From assembly GCF_022627325.1 (NCBI RefSeq), contig NZ_JAETZZ010000001.1, positions 787,117-851,116 of the forward strand: DNA of 64,000 nt. Direction: 5' to 3'. Below, piece after piece: positions 52,477-61,074 of this stretch (position 1 is the stretch's first letter; every line of letters starts with the position of its first letter). The notes beneath the pieces were generated by a model, which searched no databases, was not told the DNA's origin, and worked only from the letters and a program-made list of their open reading frames with translations. Source of the DNA: Pseudomonas putida (GTDB lineage Bacteria > Pseudomonadota > Gammaproteobacteria > Pseudomonadales > Pseudomonadaceae). The position numbers and the translations under genes were made by a program.

Positions 52477-53208
52477 TTAAACCGAGAACACCACCCCGGT
52501 GCGCGAAGCCGCGTTGCGAATATGCTCCTGCATCGCTTTTTGCGCCGCCGCCTGTGAGCGGCGGGCCAGGGCGCGCAGGATCTTGCGATGTTCCTGCCAG
52601 GTTTCCATCGCCCGTTCCGGGCGGATGAAGGGCAGCTTCTGGCTTTCCAGGAAGATCTCCTGGCTGGCGGTGATCACCTGCAGCATGGCGTGGTTACCGC
52701 AGGCTTGCAGCAACTGTTGGTGGAAGGCGAAATCCAGGCGTGCGGCGGCTTCGAAGCGGCCCGCGCGCAACTCCTGACGCATCGCCTCCACGTTCAGCTC
52801 CAGGCGATCGATATCGTCAGCGGTGAGCGCCAGCGCCGCCTGCCCAGCGGCAAATCCCTCCAAGGCATAGCGCAGTTGGAAGGTGTCGCTCGCCGAAACC
52901 TGTTCGGCATAAGGCCAGGCAAATGCCGAAGGCGTTGGCGCTTGCACGAACACCCCTTTGCCCGGCTGCACGCTCACCAAGCCCAGCGCGCTGAGCGAGG
53001 ACAGCGCTTCTCGCAGAGAGGCCCTGCTGACCCCCAGCTGCTCGGCAAGGTCGCGCTGCGAGGGCAGCGCATCGCCGGGCTGATAGCCGCCGTCTTCGAT
53101 CAATTTGCGAATGCCTTGCAGGGCCTGTTCGGGGACGGCGCGGGGTAGGGTGTCGAGCATACTGTTCAGACCGGTCGGAGGGCGATGACCTTGGCTTTTT
53201 ACGGCCAT
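52477..53208 (-). CDS. GntR-family (FadR/FCD) regulator
   Basis: 243 residues. An N-terminal winged HTH (GYQPGDALPSQRDLAEQLGVSRASLREALSSL) is followed by an FCD effector domain with likely metal-binding histidines (DFAFHQQLLQACGNHAML). Divergent from the amino acid ABC operon it probably controls. The start is uncertain: ATG 53208 has no clear ribosome site, and ATG 53160 lies directly against a putative operator (53161-53172) and could be leaderless. Confidence 0.88.
   Translation of the reverse strand: MAVKSQGHRPPTGLNSMLDTLPRAVPEQALQGIRKLIEDGGYQPGDALPSQRDLAEQLGVSRASLREALSSLSALGLVSVQPGKGVFVQAPTPSAFAWPYAEQVSASDTFQLRYALEGFAAGQAALALTADDIDRLELNVEAMRQELRAGRFEAAARLDFAFHQQLLQACGNHAMLQVITASQEIFLESQKLPFIRPERAMETWQEHRKILRALARRSQAAAQKAMQEHIRNAASRTGVVFSV
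53161..53172. promoter_or_regulatory. Putative GntR operator, gene-proximal copy
   Basis: ACTGTTCAGACC, identical to 53309-53320. It lies at the 5' end of the GntR gene, which fits autoregulation. Confidence 0.45.
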
Positions 53209-53308
53209 TGGCAGGCGCTTGCAAGCATTGCTCCGCCCTGAAGCAGGCGAATGCGGCCTTGCACAAAAGCGGGGCGTGACGACGGCAGGGCAGGCGCACG
53301 GTCAGGCA

Positions 53309-53335
53309 ACTGTTCAGACCAGTAAGACCGTTCAG
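53309..53335. promoter_or_regulatory. Putative GntR operator in the divergent promoter region
   Basis: ACTGTTCAGACC extends to a near-palindrome CTGTTCAGACCAG (53310-53322), followed by a partial repeat CCGTTCAG at 53328-53335. It lies 100-130 bp upstream of the ABC substrate-binding gene and resembles FadR-class sites (TGGTCTGAACAG on the other strand). Confidence 0.5.
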
Positions 53336-53438
53336 CTCAGGGCTTGAGCACGTTGTACCAGGGCCCGCAGGGTTGTTGGCATGGCCCGTGCACTGGCCAG
53401 CCAGCACACTTTTCCCTGGTTATCTGCGAGGCCACACC

Positions 53439-54224
53439 ATGAAGACATTCCGCACCTTGTTCCTGGCCAGCCTGTTCTGCAGCAGCGCCCTCGTGCTGCC
53501 AACCGCCCAGGCTGATGCCCTGGCCGACATCAGCGCCCGTGGCGTGCTCAAGGTGGCAGTGCCCCAGGACTTCCCCCCCTTCGGCTCGGTAGGGCCAGAC
53601 CTCAAACCCCGTGGCCTGGACATCGACACGGCACAACTGCTGGCAGACAAGCTGGGTGTGAAGCTGGCCCTGACCCCGGTAAACAGCACCAACCGCATCC
53701 CGTTCCTCACCACCGGTAAGGTCGACCTGGTGATTTCTAGCCTCGGCAAGAACCCGGAACGTGCGGCGGTGATCGATTTCTCCCGGCCCTATGCGCCGTT
53801 CTACCTGGCGGTATTCGGCCCGGCCGAGGTGGACATCGCCGGTATCGACGCTGTCGCTGGCAAGACCATCAGCGTTACCCGCGGCTCGATCGAGGACATG
53901 GAGCTGAGCGCCGTAGCGCCCAAGGGGGCGGTGATCAAGCGCTTTGAAGACAACAACTCGACCATCGCCGCCTACCTCTCCGGCCAGGTCGAACTGATCG
54001 CCAGCGGCAGCGTGGTAATGGCCGCCATTGCCCAGAAGAACCCGGCCAAGGTGCCTGTGGTCAAGGTCAAGCTCAAGGAGTCGCCTGTCTATGTGGGGCT
54101 GGCCAAGAACGAGCCGGCGCTGCTGGACAAAGTGAACGCCACGCTCGAAGCCGCCAAGGCTGACGGCAGCCTCAACCGCAATGCCGAAAAATGGCTGAAG
54201 CAGCCGCTGCCGGCCGACCTCTGA
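53439..54224 (+). CDS. Amino acid ABC transporter periplasmic binding protein
   Basis: 261 residues. The signal peptide ends near PTAQADA, then a type II amino acid binding domain (RGVLKVAVPQDFPPFG start; GLDIDTAQLLADKLGVKLALTPV). Binds a polar amino acid or related compound in the periplasm for the downstream permease pair. The ATG has GAGG upstream. First gene of a four-gene operon. Confidence 0.93.
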   Translation: MKTFRTLFLASLFCSSALVLPTAQADALADISARGVLKVAVPQDFPPFGSVGPDLKPRGLDIDTAQLLADKLGVKLALTPVNSTNRIPFLTTGKVDLVISSLGKNPERAAVIDFSRPYAPFYLAVFGPAEVDIAGIDAVAGKTISVTRGSIEDMELSAVAPKGAVIKRFEDNNSTIAAYLSGQVELIASGSVVMAAIAQKNPAKVPVVKVKLKESPVYVGLAKNEPALLDKVNATLEAAKADGSLNRNAEKWLKQPLPADL

Positions 54225-54246
54225 GCTGTACCCGGAGCCTGCCACC

Positions 54247-54912
54247 ATGGCCTATGAATTCGACTTCGCCCCTGTGCTGGCCCAGGCCCCCTTGTTGCTC
54301 AAGGGCGCCTGGTTCACCCTGCAGCTTACGGCGGTCGGCACCTTGCTGGGCGTGGCCATCGGCGTGCTCGGCGCGGGTGTACGCGCCTGGCGTGTGCGGC
54401 CCTTCGACACGCTGTTTGGCTTGTACGTGGAGCTGATCCGCAACACACCCTTCATCGTCCAGCTGTTCTTCATCTTCTTCGGCCTGCCAGCACTGGGCAT
54501 TCGCCTGACCGAGTGGCAGGCGGCGGTGCTGGCCATGGTGATCAACCTGGGGGCCTACTCCACCGAGATCATCAGGGCGGGCATTCAGGCCATTCCCAAA
54601 GGCCAGCTGGAAGCTGCCGCGGCCTTGGCCATGAGCCGCTTCGAGGCCTTTCGGCATGTGGTGCTGCAGCCGGCCCTGGCCAAGGTATGGCCGGCACTGA
54701 CCAGCCAGATCGTGATCGTCATGCTCGGCTCGGCGGTGTGCTCGCAAATCGCCACCGAGGAGCTGTCGTTCGCCGCCAACTTCATCCAGTCGCGCAACTT
54801 CCGCGCATTCGAAACCTACCTGCTGACCACCGTGCTCTACCTGGTCATGGCCATCGCCTTGCGCCAATTGCTGGCATGGCTGGGGCACCGTCTGCTGATG
54901 GGGAGACGTTAA
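54247..54912 (+). CDS. Amino acid ABC transporter permease 1
   Basis: 221-residue HisM/GlnP-type inner membrane permease with LKGAWFTLQLTAVGTLLGVAIG, ELIRNTPFIVQLFF and the EAA loop EIIRAGIQAIPKGQLEAAAALAMS that docks on the ATPase. Starts 22 bp after the binding protein gene, with GGAG upstream. The stop overlaps the next start by 1 nt. Confidence 0.94.
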   Translation: MAYEFDFAPVLAQAPLLLKGAWFTLQLTAVGTLLGVAIGVLGAGVRAWRVRPFDTLFGLYVELIRNTPFIVQLFFIFFGLPALGIRLTEWQAAVLAMVINLGAYSTEIIRAGIQAIPKGQLEAAAALAMSRFEAFRHVVLQPALAKVWPALTSQIVIVMLGSAVCSQIATEELSFAANFIQSRNFRAFETYLLTTVLYLVMAIALRQLLAWLGHRLLMGRR

Positions 54913-55559
54913 TGGACTTCACCTTCTGGGACATCCTGCGCAACCTGCTGATCGGCCTGCAATGGACCTTGCTGCTGTCGCTGGTGGCGTTCTTGTGCGG
55001 TGGCTTGGCCGGGTTGCTGGTGCTGGTCGCCCGCATTTCTCAACGGCCGTGGCTGCGTGGCCTGGCGCGCGGTTATATCGAGCTGTTTCAAGGCACACCA
55101 TTGCTGATGCAACTGTTCATGGTGTTTTTCGGCATTGCCTTGTTCGGCCTGGATGTGTCTGCCTGGATGGCGGCAGCCATTGCCCTGACACTGTTCACCA
55201 GTGCGTTTCTTGCCGAGATCTGGCGTGGTTGTGTCGAGTCCATTCCAAACGGCCAGTGGGAGGCGTCCGGTAGCCTGGCAATGAGCCGCATGGAGCAACT
55301 GCGCCATGTGATCCTGCCACAGGCGTTGCGCATCGCCGTCGCGCCGACCGTGGGCTTTTCGGTGCAGGTGGTCAAAGGCACTGCCGTCACCTCGATCATC
55401 GGTTTCACCGAGTTGACCAAGACCGGTGGCATGCTGGCCAACGCCACCTTCGAGCCGTTCATGGTCTATGGCCTGGTTGCGCTGGGTTACTTCATCCTCT
55501 GTTACCCGCTCTCGCTGAGCGCCCGTTATCTGGAAAGGAGGCTGCATGCCCCTGCTTAG
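54912..55559 (+). CDS. Amino acid ABC transporter permease 2
   Basis: 215-residue partner permease with IGLQWTLLLSLVAFLCG, YIELFQGTPLLMQLF and the EAA loop EIWRGCVESIPNGQWEASGSLAMS. The ATG overlaps the previous TAA by 1 nt (TAATG), and the end overlaps the ATPase start by 14 bp. Confidence 0.94.
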   Translation: MDFTFWDILRNLLIGLQWTLLLSLVAFLCGGLAGLLVLVARISQRPWLRGLARGYIELFQGTPLLMQLFMVFFGIALFGLDVSAWMAAAIALTLFTSAFLAEIWRGCVESIPNGQWEASGSLAMSRMEQLRHVILPQALRIAVAPTVGFSVQVVKGTAVTSIIGFTELTKTGGMLANATFEPFMVYGLVALGYFILCYPLSLSARYLERRLHAPA

Positions 55560-56280
55560 AGTGTCCGCGCTGCACAAATACTACGGCGACAACCATGTGC
55601 TCAAGGGCGTCGACCTGAGCATCGAAGAGGGCGAGGTGGTCGCGATCATCGGCCGCAGCGGCTCGGGCAAAAGTACCTTGTTGCGCACCCTCAATGGCCT
55701 GGAGTCGATCAGTGATGGCGTGATCGAAGTGGACGGCGAGTACCTCGATGCCGGCCGCGCCGACCTGCGTTCCCTGCGGCAGAAGGTGGGCATGGTGTTC
55801 CAGCAGTTCAACCTGTTCCCGCACCTGAGCGTGGGCGAGAACGTGATGCTCGCGCCCCAGGTGGTGAAGAAGGCCAACAGGGCTCAAGCGCGCCAATTGG
55901 CTGAACAGATGCTGGCGCGGGTAGGCCTGGCGGAGAAGTTCGATGCCTACCCTGATCGGCTTTCCGGTGGCCAGCAACAGCGGGTGGCGATCGCGAGGGC
56001 GCTGGCCATGTCGCCCAGGGTGCTGCTGTGCGACGAAATCACCTCGGCGCTCGACCCCGAGCTGGTCAACGAAGTGTTGGGCGTGGTGCGCCAGCTGGCC
56101 AGCGAAGGCATGACCTTGATCATGGTCACCCATGAGATGCGCTTTGCCCGCGAAGTGGGCGACAAGCTGGTGTTCATGCACCATGGCAAGGTGCATGAAG
56201 TGGGTAACCCGGGTGAAGTGTTCGCTGCACCGAAAACGGCCGAGCTGGCCAATTTCATCGGCTCGGTGGTATCGGCCTGA
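55546..56280 (+). CDS. Amino acid ABC transporter ATP-binding protein
   Basis: 244-residue GlnQ-type ATPase. Walker A GRSGSGKST near residue 38, Q-loop FQQFNLFPH, signature LSGGQQQRVAIARAL and Walker B VLLCDEITSALDPE. AGGAGG lies just before the ATG. Last gene of the importer operon. Confidence 0.96.
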   Translation: MPLLRVSALHKYYGDNHVLKGVDLSIEEGEVVAIIGRSGSGKSTLLRTLNGLESISDGVIEVDGEYLDAGRADLRSLRQKVGMVFQQFNLFPHLSVGENVMLAPQVVKKANRAQARQLAEQMLARVGLAEKFDAYPDRLSGGQQQRVAIARALAMSPRVLLCDEITSALDPELVNEVLGVVRQLASEGMTLIMVTHEMRFAREVGDKLVFMHHGKVHEVGNPGEVFAAPKTAELANFIGSVVSA

Positions 56281-56301
56281 GCCTGCCGCGGCGGCTGCAG
56301 C

Positions 56302-57078
56302 TCAGGCCGCCCGCTCCAGCACGTCCAGCAGGTCGGCGAACTCCATCGCCAGTTTGTGCCGCGGTGCCAGGTGTACCAGCGGCACCGACGCCAGGTGCGA
56401 CTCTCGCATCTTGATCGAGCTGCTCAAATACACCGGCAGCACAGGCATGCCCTCGCTGCGCAGTTGGTCAACCAAGGTCTGATGCAGTGCTGTGCGGCCG
56501 GCGAACTGGTTGACCACCACGCCTTCCACTCGCAGCGCGGGGTTGTGGTCCAGGCGCAGTTCCTCGACCTGGGCCATGACACTGTGCAGCGCCTGGCGCG
56601 AGAAGCTGTCGCAGTCGAACGGGATCAACAGGCGCTCAGCCGCCACCAAGGCGCTGAGGGTATAGAAGTTGAGCGCAGGCGGGGTGTCGATATAGATCCG
56701 TTCGTAATCCTCGCTCAGCGCCAGCAGCAGCTTGCGCAGCTTGTTGATCTTGAACTTGCTCTGCAGTTTGCTCTGCAAGTCGCTGAGGTCGGGGCTGGCG
56801 GTCACCAGGTGCAGGTTGCGGTAACGGGTTTCGGTGATTGCCACGCGGTGCTTCTTGCCCGCAGCGGTGACGGGCGACAGCGTCTGGCGAAAGAAGTCGG
56901 CGATGCCGGCGGGGATGGCGTCGTTGGCCAGGCCAGTGAGGTAGTAGGTGGCGTTGGCCTGTGCGTCGAGGTCCACCAGCAACGTGCGGTAACCTTCGGC
57001 TGCACTGGCGGCGGCAAGGTTGCAGGCGATGCTTGATTTGCCCACGCCACCTTTCTGATTGAAAACCACACGACGCAT
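56302..57078 (-). CDS. ParA/MinD-family ATPase, orphan
   Basis: 258 residues with the deviant Walker A motif KGGVGKSSIACNLAAA at the N-terminus, LLVDLDAQANATYY (Walker A') and IDTPPALNFYTLSAL (Walker B). ParA-type ATPases place DNA or protein complexes in the cell. No parB or other cargo gene is adjacent, so it is not a plasmid partition locus. ATG 57078 (MRRVVFNQKGG) fits the family; ATG 57093 is an alternative. Confidence 0.85.
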   Translation of the reverse strand: MRRVVFNQKGGVGKSSIACNLAAASAAEGYRTLLVDLDAQANATYYLTGLANDAIPAGIADFFRQTLSPVTAAGKKHRVAITETRYRNLHLVTASPDLSDLQSKLQSKFKINKLRKLLLALSEDYERIYIDTPPALNFYTLSALVAAERLLIPFDCDSFSRQALHSVMAQVEELRLDHNPALRVEGVVVNQFAGRTALHQTLVDQLRSEGMPVLPVYLSSSIKMRESHLASVPLVHLAPRHKLAMEFADLLDVLERAA

Positions 57079-57201
57079 TGGACGCTCATCCATGAAGAGA
57101 GAAATGTCAGGTTGGGGTCAATCCTATGACCAACACACGACAGTTTTATGACAACGGCCGTTACCTCTGGTCACGATAAACCCGGCCTGCGCGGGACCTG
57201 C

Positions 57202-57573
57202 TCAGCCCCCGCTCCCTGACCCGCTACCACTGCTGCCGCTACCACTGCTGCCGCTACCACTGCTGCCGCTACCACTGCTGCCGCTACCACTGCCGGAGCC
57301 CGACGCCCCACCGGAGCCCTGGGATCCACTGCTCTCCGAGCCTTTGGTAGTGCCATCTCCGCCAGTGTTGTCGGTGTCGTTGCTGCCCGTTCCGCTGCCG
57401 GTGGCATCGGCAGGCACACCCGCGCCCGTCGCACCCCCCTTGTCGACTGCCATCGTGCCAGGGCCTGGGGGCGAGTTACCGTTGTCGTTGATGTCGGTCG
57501 CCGCCAAGGCGGCGGATGTGCCGGCGCCCAGGCAAAGGGCGAGCAGCAGCGCATGATGGGTCAACCGTTTCAT
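57202..57573 (-). CDS. Secreted Gly/Ser-repeat protein
   Basis: 123 residues. The signal peptide (MKRLTHHALLLALCLGAGTSAALA) precedes an Asn/Gly/Thr/Ser-rich low-complexity region that ends in a tandem Ser-Gly repeat. The repeat is encoded by a 15-bp DNA unit in four perfect copies plus a partial (57221-57292). The protein is probably disordered or adhesive outside the inner membrane. Function unknown; its length may vary between strains. Confidence 0.7.
   Translation of the reverse strand: MKRLTHHALLLALCLGAGTSAALAATDINDNGNSPPGPGTMAVDKGGATGAGVPADATGSGTGSNDTDNTGGDGTTKGSESSGSQGSGGASGSGSGSGSSGSGSSGSGSSGSGSSGSGSGSGG
57221..57292. repeat. 15-bp tandem repeat, 4.8 copies
   Basis: CCGCTACCACTGCTG repeated at 57221, 57236, 57251 and 57266 without change, then 12 bp of a fifth copy. 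In frame with the Gly/Ser protein, so copy changes alter length by five residues without a frameshift. Confidence 0.95.
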
Positions 57574-57731
57574 GGTGATCTCCAGTAAAGTGATTACCCA
57601 ATCTTCGGCTGGCCGGCGGGGTGGGAGGTGCCGTGCAACCGACGGGTGGCCGCCATTGAACGCCTGTCAGCTTCGCTGTGCGCCTGCGCCACTCCCAGTG
57701 AGAGGGTCGCAGCGCCTACAGTACTGCGCGG

Positions 57732-58196
57732 TTACAACCCATTCAGCTCGTCCTCCACCTGCTGCAAGCGCTTCTGTGCCAGCGCCTGGGCCTTCTCGTC
57801 GCGTGCGGTCTCGCGCATCAGCCGGGTAAGCTTGGCGCTCAGCCGCTGGCCGTCCTCGGTCTGCTCCAGGGCCTGGGCCTTGGCGGGGTCGCGGGTGACC
57901 TGGACGATGGTGGCGAACTCGGCGTCGCTGAAGTTCTTTTCGCTGTAGAGCTTGAACAGGTCCTGGCGCTGGTCCTCGACCGTGAGGTGCTTGCGCAGCA
58001 CGCTGCGGATTGTCTCTTCGTCGAGTTGCGGGTGAGTGCGGGTGAGCAGCGACGCCATGCGGTCTATGTTGTGCTCGTAGGCTTCCTGCAGCGGCAGCAT
58101 GGCCACGATCTGCTCTTCGCGGGTCGGTTTCTGGTCGCAGGCGGTGAGGGCAGCGGCAAACAACAGCGGCAGCAACAACTTGCAGAGGCGGGGCAT
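57732..58196 (-). CDS. Lipoprotein of unknown function
   Basis: 154 residues with a lipobox (FAAALTAC, Cys20). The mature part is almost all helical and charged, ending in a coiled-coil-like segment (KAQALAQKRLQQVEDELNGL). Asp at the position after Cys would favour inner membrane retention. ATG 58196 was chosen so that the signal peptide is N-terminal. Function unknown. Confidence 0.75.
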   Translation of the reverse strand: MPRLCKLLLPLLFAAALTACDQKPTREEQIVAMLPLQEAYEHNIDRMASLLTRTHPQLDEETIRSVLRKHLTVEDQRQDLFKLYSEKNFSDAEFATIVQVTRDPAKAQALEQTEDGQRLSAKLTRLMRETARDEKAQALAQKRLQQVEDELNGL

Positions 58197-58313
58197 GGGC
58201 TGGCCTTGGGCGCGTTCTAGGGCGAGGAGTATAGCGAGATCGGGCCGGCCATGCATTGGGCCGTCCGATGCGGTAGGGTAGGGAACCTTTTACCAGGCCA
58301 TCGCTTCGATCCC

Positions 58314-58814
58314 ATGCCCGACTGGACTTTCCAAACACCCGGCCGTGACGCCATCGATGAAGTCGTAGCCTTCGTCGACAAGGCCCGCCGGGAGCTCTTC
58401 CCCATGCTCGCCCATTCACCTCTGCCCAAAGACCTGGCCGATTTCGAGGCGACCTACCTCGATGGCGACGGGCATTTTCTGGAAGCCCGGGATAACGGCA
58501 CCTTGATCGCAACCATCGGCTACCTGCCCTACGACCATCGCTTTCATCAGCTCGATTATCACGGCAAACGCGTCGTTGAAATCGTCCGCCTGTTCGTGCT
58601 GCCCGGCTACCGGCGCAACGGCTTGGCCGCGGCGTTGTTCCAGGCCTTGCGTGAGCACGCCGTCGAGGCAGGTGTCGACTGCCTGTACCTGCACACCCAT
58701 CCGTTTCTGCCGGGTGCGATCCGGTTCTGGGAGCGCCAGGGCTTTGTGGTGGTCGACGTAGAGGATGACCCGGTGTGGCTGACTACGCACATGGAGCAGT
58801 GGCAGGCGGTTTAG
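58314..58814 (+). CDS. GNAT-family N-acetyltransferase
   Basis: 166 residues of the GNAT fold. The acetyl-CoA binding motif A is EIVRLFVLPGYRRNGLAAALFQAL, and the C-terminal strand GAIRFWERQGFVVVDVE is typical. Substrate cannot be deduced. Single gene, convergent with the cupredoxin gene after 7 bp. Confidence 0.88.
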   Translation: MPDWTFQTPGRDAIDEVVAFVDKARRELFPMLAHSPLPKDLADFEATYLDGDGHFLEARDNGTLIATIGYLPYDHRFHQLDYHGKRVVEIVRLFVLPGYRRNGLAAALFQALREHAVEAGVDCLYLHTHPFLPGAIRFWERQGFVVVDVEDDPVWLTTHMEQWQAV

Positions 58815-58821
58815 GAACCGG

Positions 58822-59256
58822 TCATTGGCCGGCCTCCAACTGCTGCAGTTGAGCTGCCAGGCGCGTGCGTGCCCGGGCAGGCAACGCCGCTGGCAATTCG
58901 GTCAAGCGGGCATCGCCTACCTGAATCAGCATCACCATGCCCATCGCCAGGTGCGGGATGCACTGGATGCCGTACACCCCTGGCACCGTGAAGGTCTGCT
59001 CGAAGGGCTGGTTCAGCTTGCTCTTGAACGCCACGGCGCCCTCCGGTAGCAACCCGGGCAGGCTGGCTGCGTTGTGGCCGCTCTGGGTCGGCACGAAACG
59101 TACCGTATCACCCGGAGCGATACGCAGGTGGTCGGGCTCGTAGATCATCGAGCCTGCCGCCCCGCGGTTGAGCATCTTCACTTCGTGCACATCGGCCAGC
59201 GCGGCGAGAGGTAGCACAGCGCTGGCGAGCAGCAGGACGGTAGTGCGCAACAGCAT
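58822..59256 (-). CDS. Pseudoazurin-like cupredoxin
   Basis: 144 residues. The signal peptide ends near LPLAALAD, then a small blue copper protein. The four type 1 copper ligands are visible: His61 (QSGHNA), Cys99 and His102 (GIQCIPH) and Met107 (AMGM). It is a periplasmic electron carrier, classically to nitrite reductase or peroxidases, none of which lie nearby. Precedes nothing on its strand and follows the BtuFCD-like operon by 16 bp, so it may be its last gene. Confidence 0.9.
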   Translation of the reverse strand: MLLRTTVLLLASAVLPLAALADVHEVKMLNRGAAGSMIYEPDHLRIAPGDTVRFVPTQSGHNAASLPGLLPEGAVAFKSKLNQPFEQTFTVPGVYGIQCIPHLAMGMVMLIQVGDARLTELPAALPARARTRLAAQLQQLEAGQ

Positions 59257-59272
59257 GCCGGAGCTTCCTGGT

Positions 59273-60061
59273 TCAGGGGGCGCGAAAGCGCAGGATGCGC
59301 GCGCCGTCGAAGGGGTCGGTGAGGTAGCGGGCGTGTACGCCGAAGGTGCTCAGCAAACGCTCGGGGCTCAGTACCTCAAGCGGATCGCCGAGGGCGACCA
59401 GGCGGCCGTGTTCGAGCACCGCCACGCGGTCGCAGGTCAGCGCCTGGTTCAGGTCGTGCAGGGCCACCAGGGTGGTTACCGGTAACGCCTGTACCTGTTG
59501 CAGCAGGCTCAGCTGATGCTGGATGTCGAGGTGGTTGGTCGGCTCATCGAGCAGCAGCACCTGCGGGCGCTGGGCCAGGGCGCGGGCAATGTGTACGCGC
59601 TGGCGTTCGCCACCGGACAGCGAACCCCAGATACGGCTACGCAGGTGCGAGGCATCGAGGTCGGCCAGGGCCTGCTCGACGATCGTACGATCCTCCTGGG
59701 AAAACGGCGCCAGGGCGGACAGCCATGGGGTACGCCCTAGCGCCACGGCGTCGAACACGCTGATGGCGTCGAGGGTGTCGGCCTGTTGCTCGACCAGCGC
59801 CAAGGCCTGGGCGATGCGCCGACGCGGCAGGCGTGCAAGCGGCTCGCCGAGCAATTGCACGCCGCCGCTATGCGGCGTGCGCAGCCCGGCCAGCAGTTTG
59901 AGCAGGGACGATTTGCCGGAGCCATTCGGGCCGACGATGCCAAGGGTTTCACCCGCGACGACCGTCAGGTTGATGTCGCGTAGCACGGGGTTGCCCGCCA
60001 GTTGCAAGCCCAAGCCTTGGCAGGCGAGCGGAGCGACTTTCGGCGGTGTCATGGCCGTCAT
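59273..60061 (-). CDS. Vitamin B12-type ABC transporter ATP-binding protein
   Basis: 262-residue FecE/BtuD-class ATPase. Walker A GPNGSGKSS at 44-52, signature SLSGGERQRVHIARALA, Walker B VLLLDEPTNHLD, H-loop LVALHDLNQA. Its ATG overlaps the permease stop by 4 bp. Located in a riboswitch-led operon, so it probably powers uptake of cobalamin or a precursor. Confidence 0.93.
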   Translation of the reverse strand: MTAMTPPKVAPLACQGLGLQLAGNPVLRDINLTVVAGETLGIVGPNGSGKSSLLKLLAGLRTPHSGGVQLLGEPLARLPRRRIAQALALVEQQADTLDAISVFDAVALGRTPWLSALAPFSQEDRTIVEQALADLDASHLRSRIWGSLSGGERQRVHIARALAQRPQVLLLDEPTNHLDIQHQLSLLQQVQALPVTTLVALHDLNQALTCDRVAVLEHGRLVALGDPLEVLSPERLLSTFGVHARYLTDPFDGARILRFRAP

Positions 60062-61074
60062 GCGCGCCCCCTGCGGCTGACCAGGATCAGCGCAAACACC
60101 GGTGCGCCGATCAGCGCGGTGACCACCCCTACCGGGATCACCTGGCCCGGGATCAGCGTGCGCGAAAGCATGTCTGCGGCGATCAGGAACAGCGCACCGC
60201 CCAGGGCGCTGGCCGGCAGCAGGCGGCTGTGGCCTGGGCCGAGCAACAGGCGCAGGGCATGCGGGATGACCAGCCCGACAAAACCGATGGCGCCGACGAT
60301 GGACACCATCACCGCCGTCACCAGCGCCGCGCAGCTGATCAGCAGCAATTGGCTGCGCCGCACCGCGATGCCCATCGACGCCGCCGAATCAGCGCCGAAG
60401 GTGAAGGCGTCCAGTGTGCGCCGGTGCCACAGGCACACCACCAGCCCGAACAGTGCCACCGGCATGGCCAGCCATACGGATGGCCAGCGCACGCCACTGA
60501 GGTTGCCCAGCAGCCAGAACAGGATGCCGCGAGCCTGCTCGGCGGTGGCTGATTTGGTGATCAGAAACGCCGTCAGGGCGTTGAACAGTTGCGAGCCGGC
60601 AATCCCTGCCAGGATCACTTGGGCGTTGTTGCTGCTCGGGCCAGCGGCGCGGGCCAGCACCAGGACCAGCGCGAAGGCTGCGACGGCGCCGACGAAGGCG
60701 CCGCCGGACATGCTCAGGGCAATGCTGCCCAGGCCCAGCAGGCCCACCAGCACGGCGCCGGTCGATGCCCCGGCTGACAGGCCCAGCAAGTAGGGTTCGG
60801 CCAGCGGGTTGCGCAGCAGGGCCTGCAGGATCACCCCACAGGTCGCCAGCCCTGCGCCGCAGGCGGCGGCGACCAGCGTGCGCGTCAGGCGGTAGTTCCA
60901 GACGATACCGGCGTCGATCGGGTCGACCGGGTAACCGGCCTGCCACAGCTGGTTGGCCAGTACCTGGTACACCACGCGGGGTGACACGCTGGTCTCGCCG
61001 ATGGCAGTGCCGGCGAGCAGTGCGCCGAGCAGGGCCATCAGGGCCAGTGCAGAGCAGGGCAACAGACGCTTCAT
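60058..61074 (-). CDS. Vitamin B12-type ABC transporter permease (FecCD family)
   Basis: 338 residues, about ten helices, FecCD/BtuC family: GVILQALLRNPLAEPYLLGLS, GSQLFNALTAFLI, IGAIGFVGLVIPHALRLLLG and GVVTALIGAPVFALIL. ATG 61074 overlaps the upstream TGA by 2 nt (TGATG). A GTG one codon earlier is possible. Confidence 0.93.
   Translation of the reverse strand: MKRLLPCSALALMALLGALLAGTAIGETSVSPRVVYQVLANQLWQAGYPVDPIDAGIVWNYRLTRTLVAAACGAGLATCGVILQALLRNPLAEPYLLGLSAGASTGAVLVGLLGLGSIALSMSGGAFVGAVAAFALVLVLARAAGPSSNNAQVILAGIAGSQLFNALTAFLITKSATAEQARGILFWLLGNLSGVRWPSVWLAMPVALFGLVVCLWHRRTLDAFTFGADSAASMGIAVRRSQLLLISCAALVTAVMVSIVGAIGFVGLVIPHALRLLLGPGHSRLLPASALGGALFLIAADMLSRTLIPGQVIPVGVVTALIGAPVFALILVSRRGRA

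Noticed and set aside
56302..57078. Plasmid or prophage partition locus
   Set aside because: No parB, replication or phage genes around it; neighbours are ordinary chromosomal genes.
57221..57292. Tandem repeats as a CRISPR array
   Set aside because: Units are adjacent with no spacers and lie in frame within a coding sequence.
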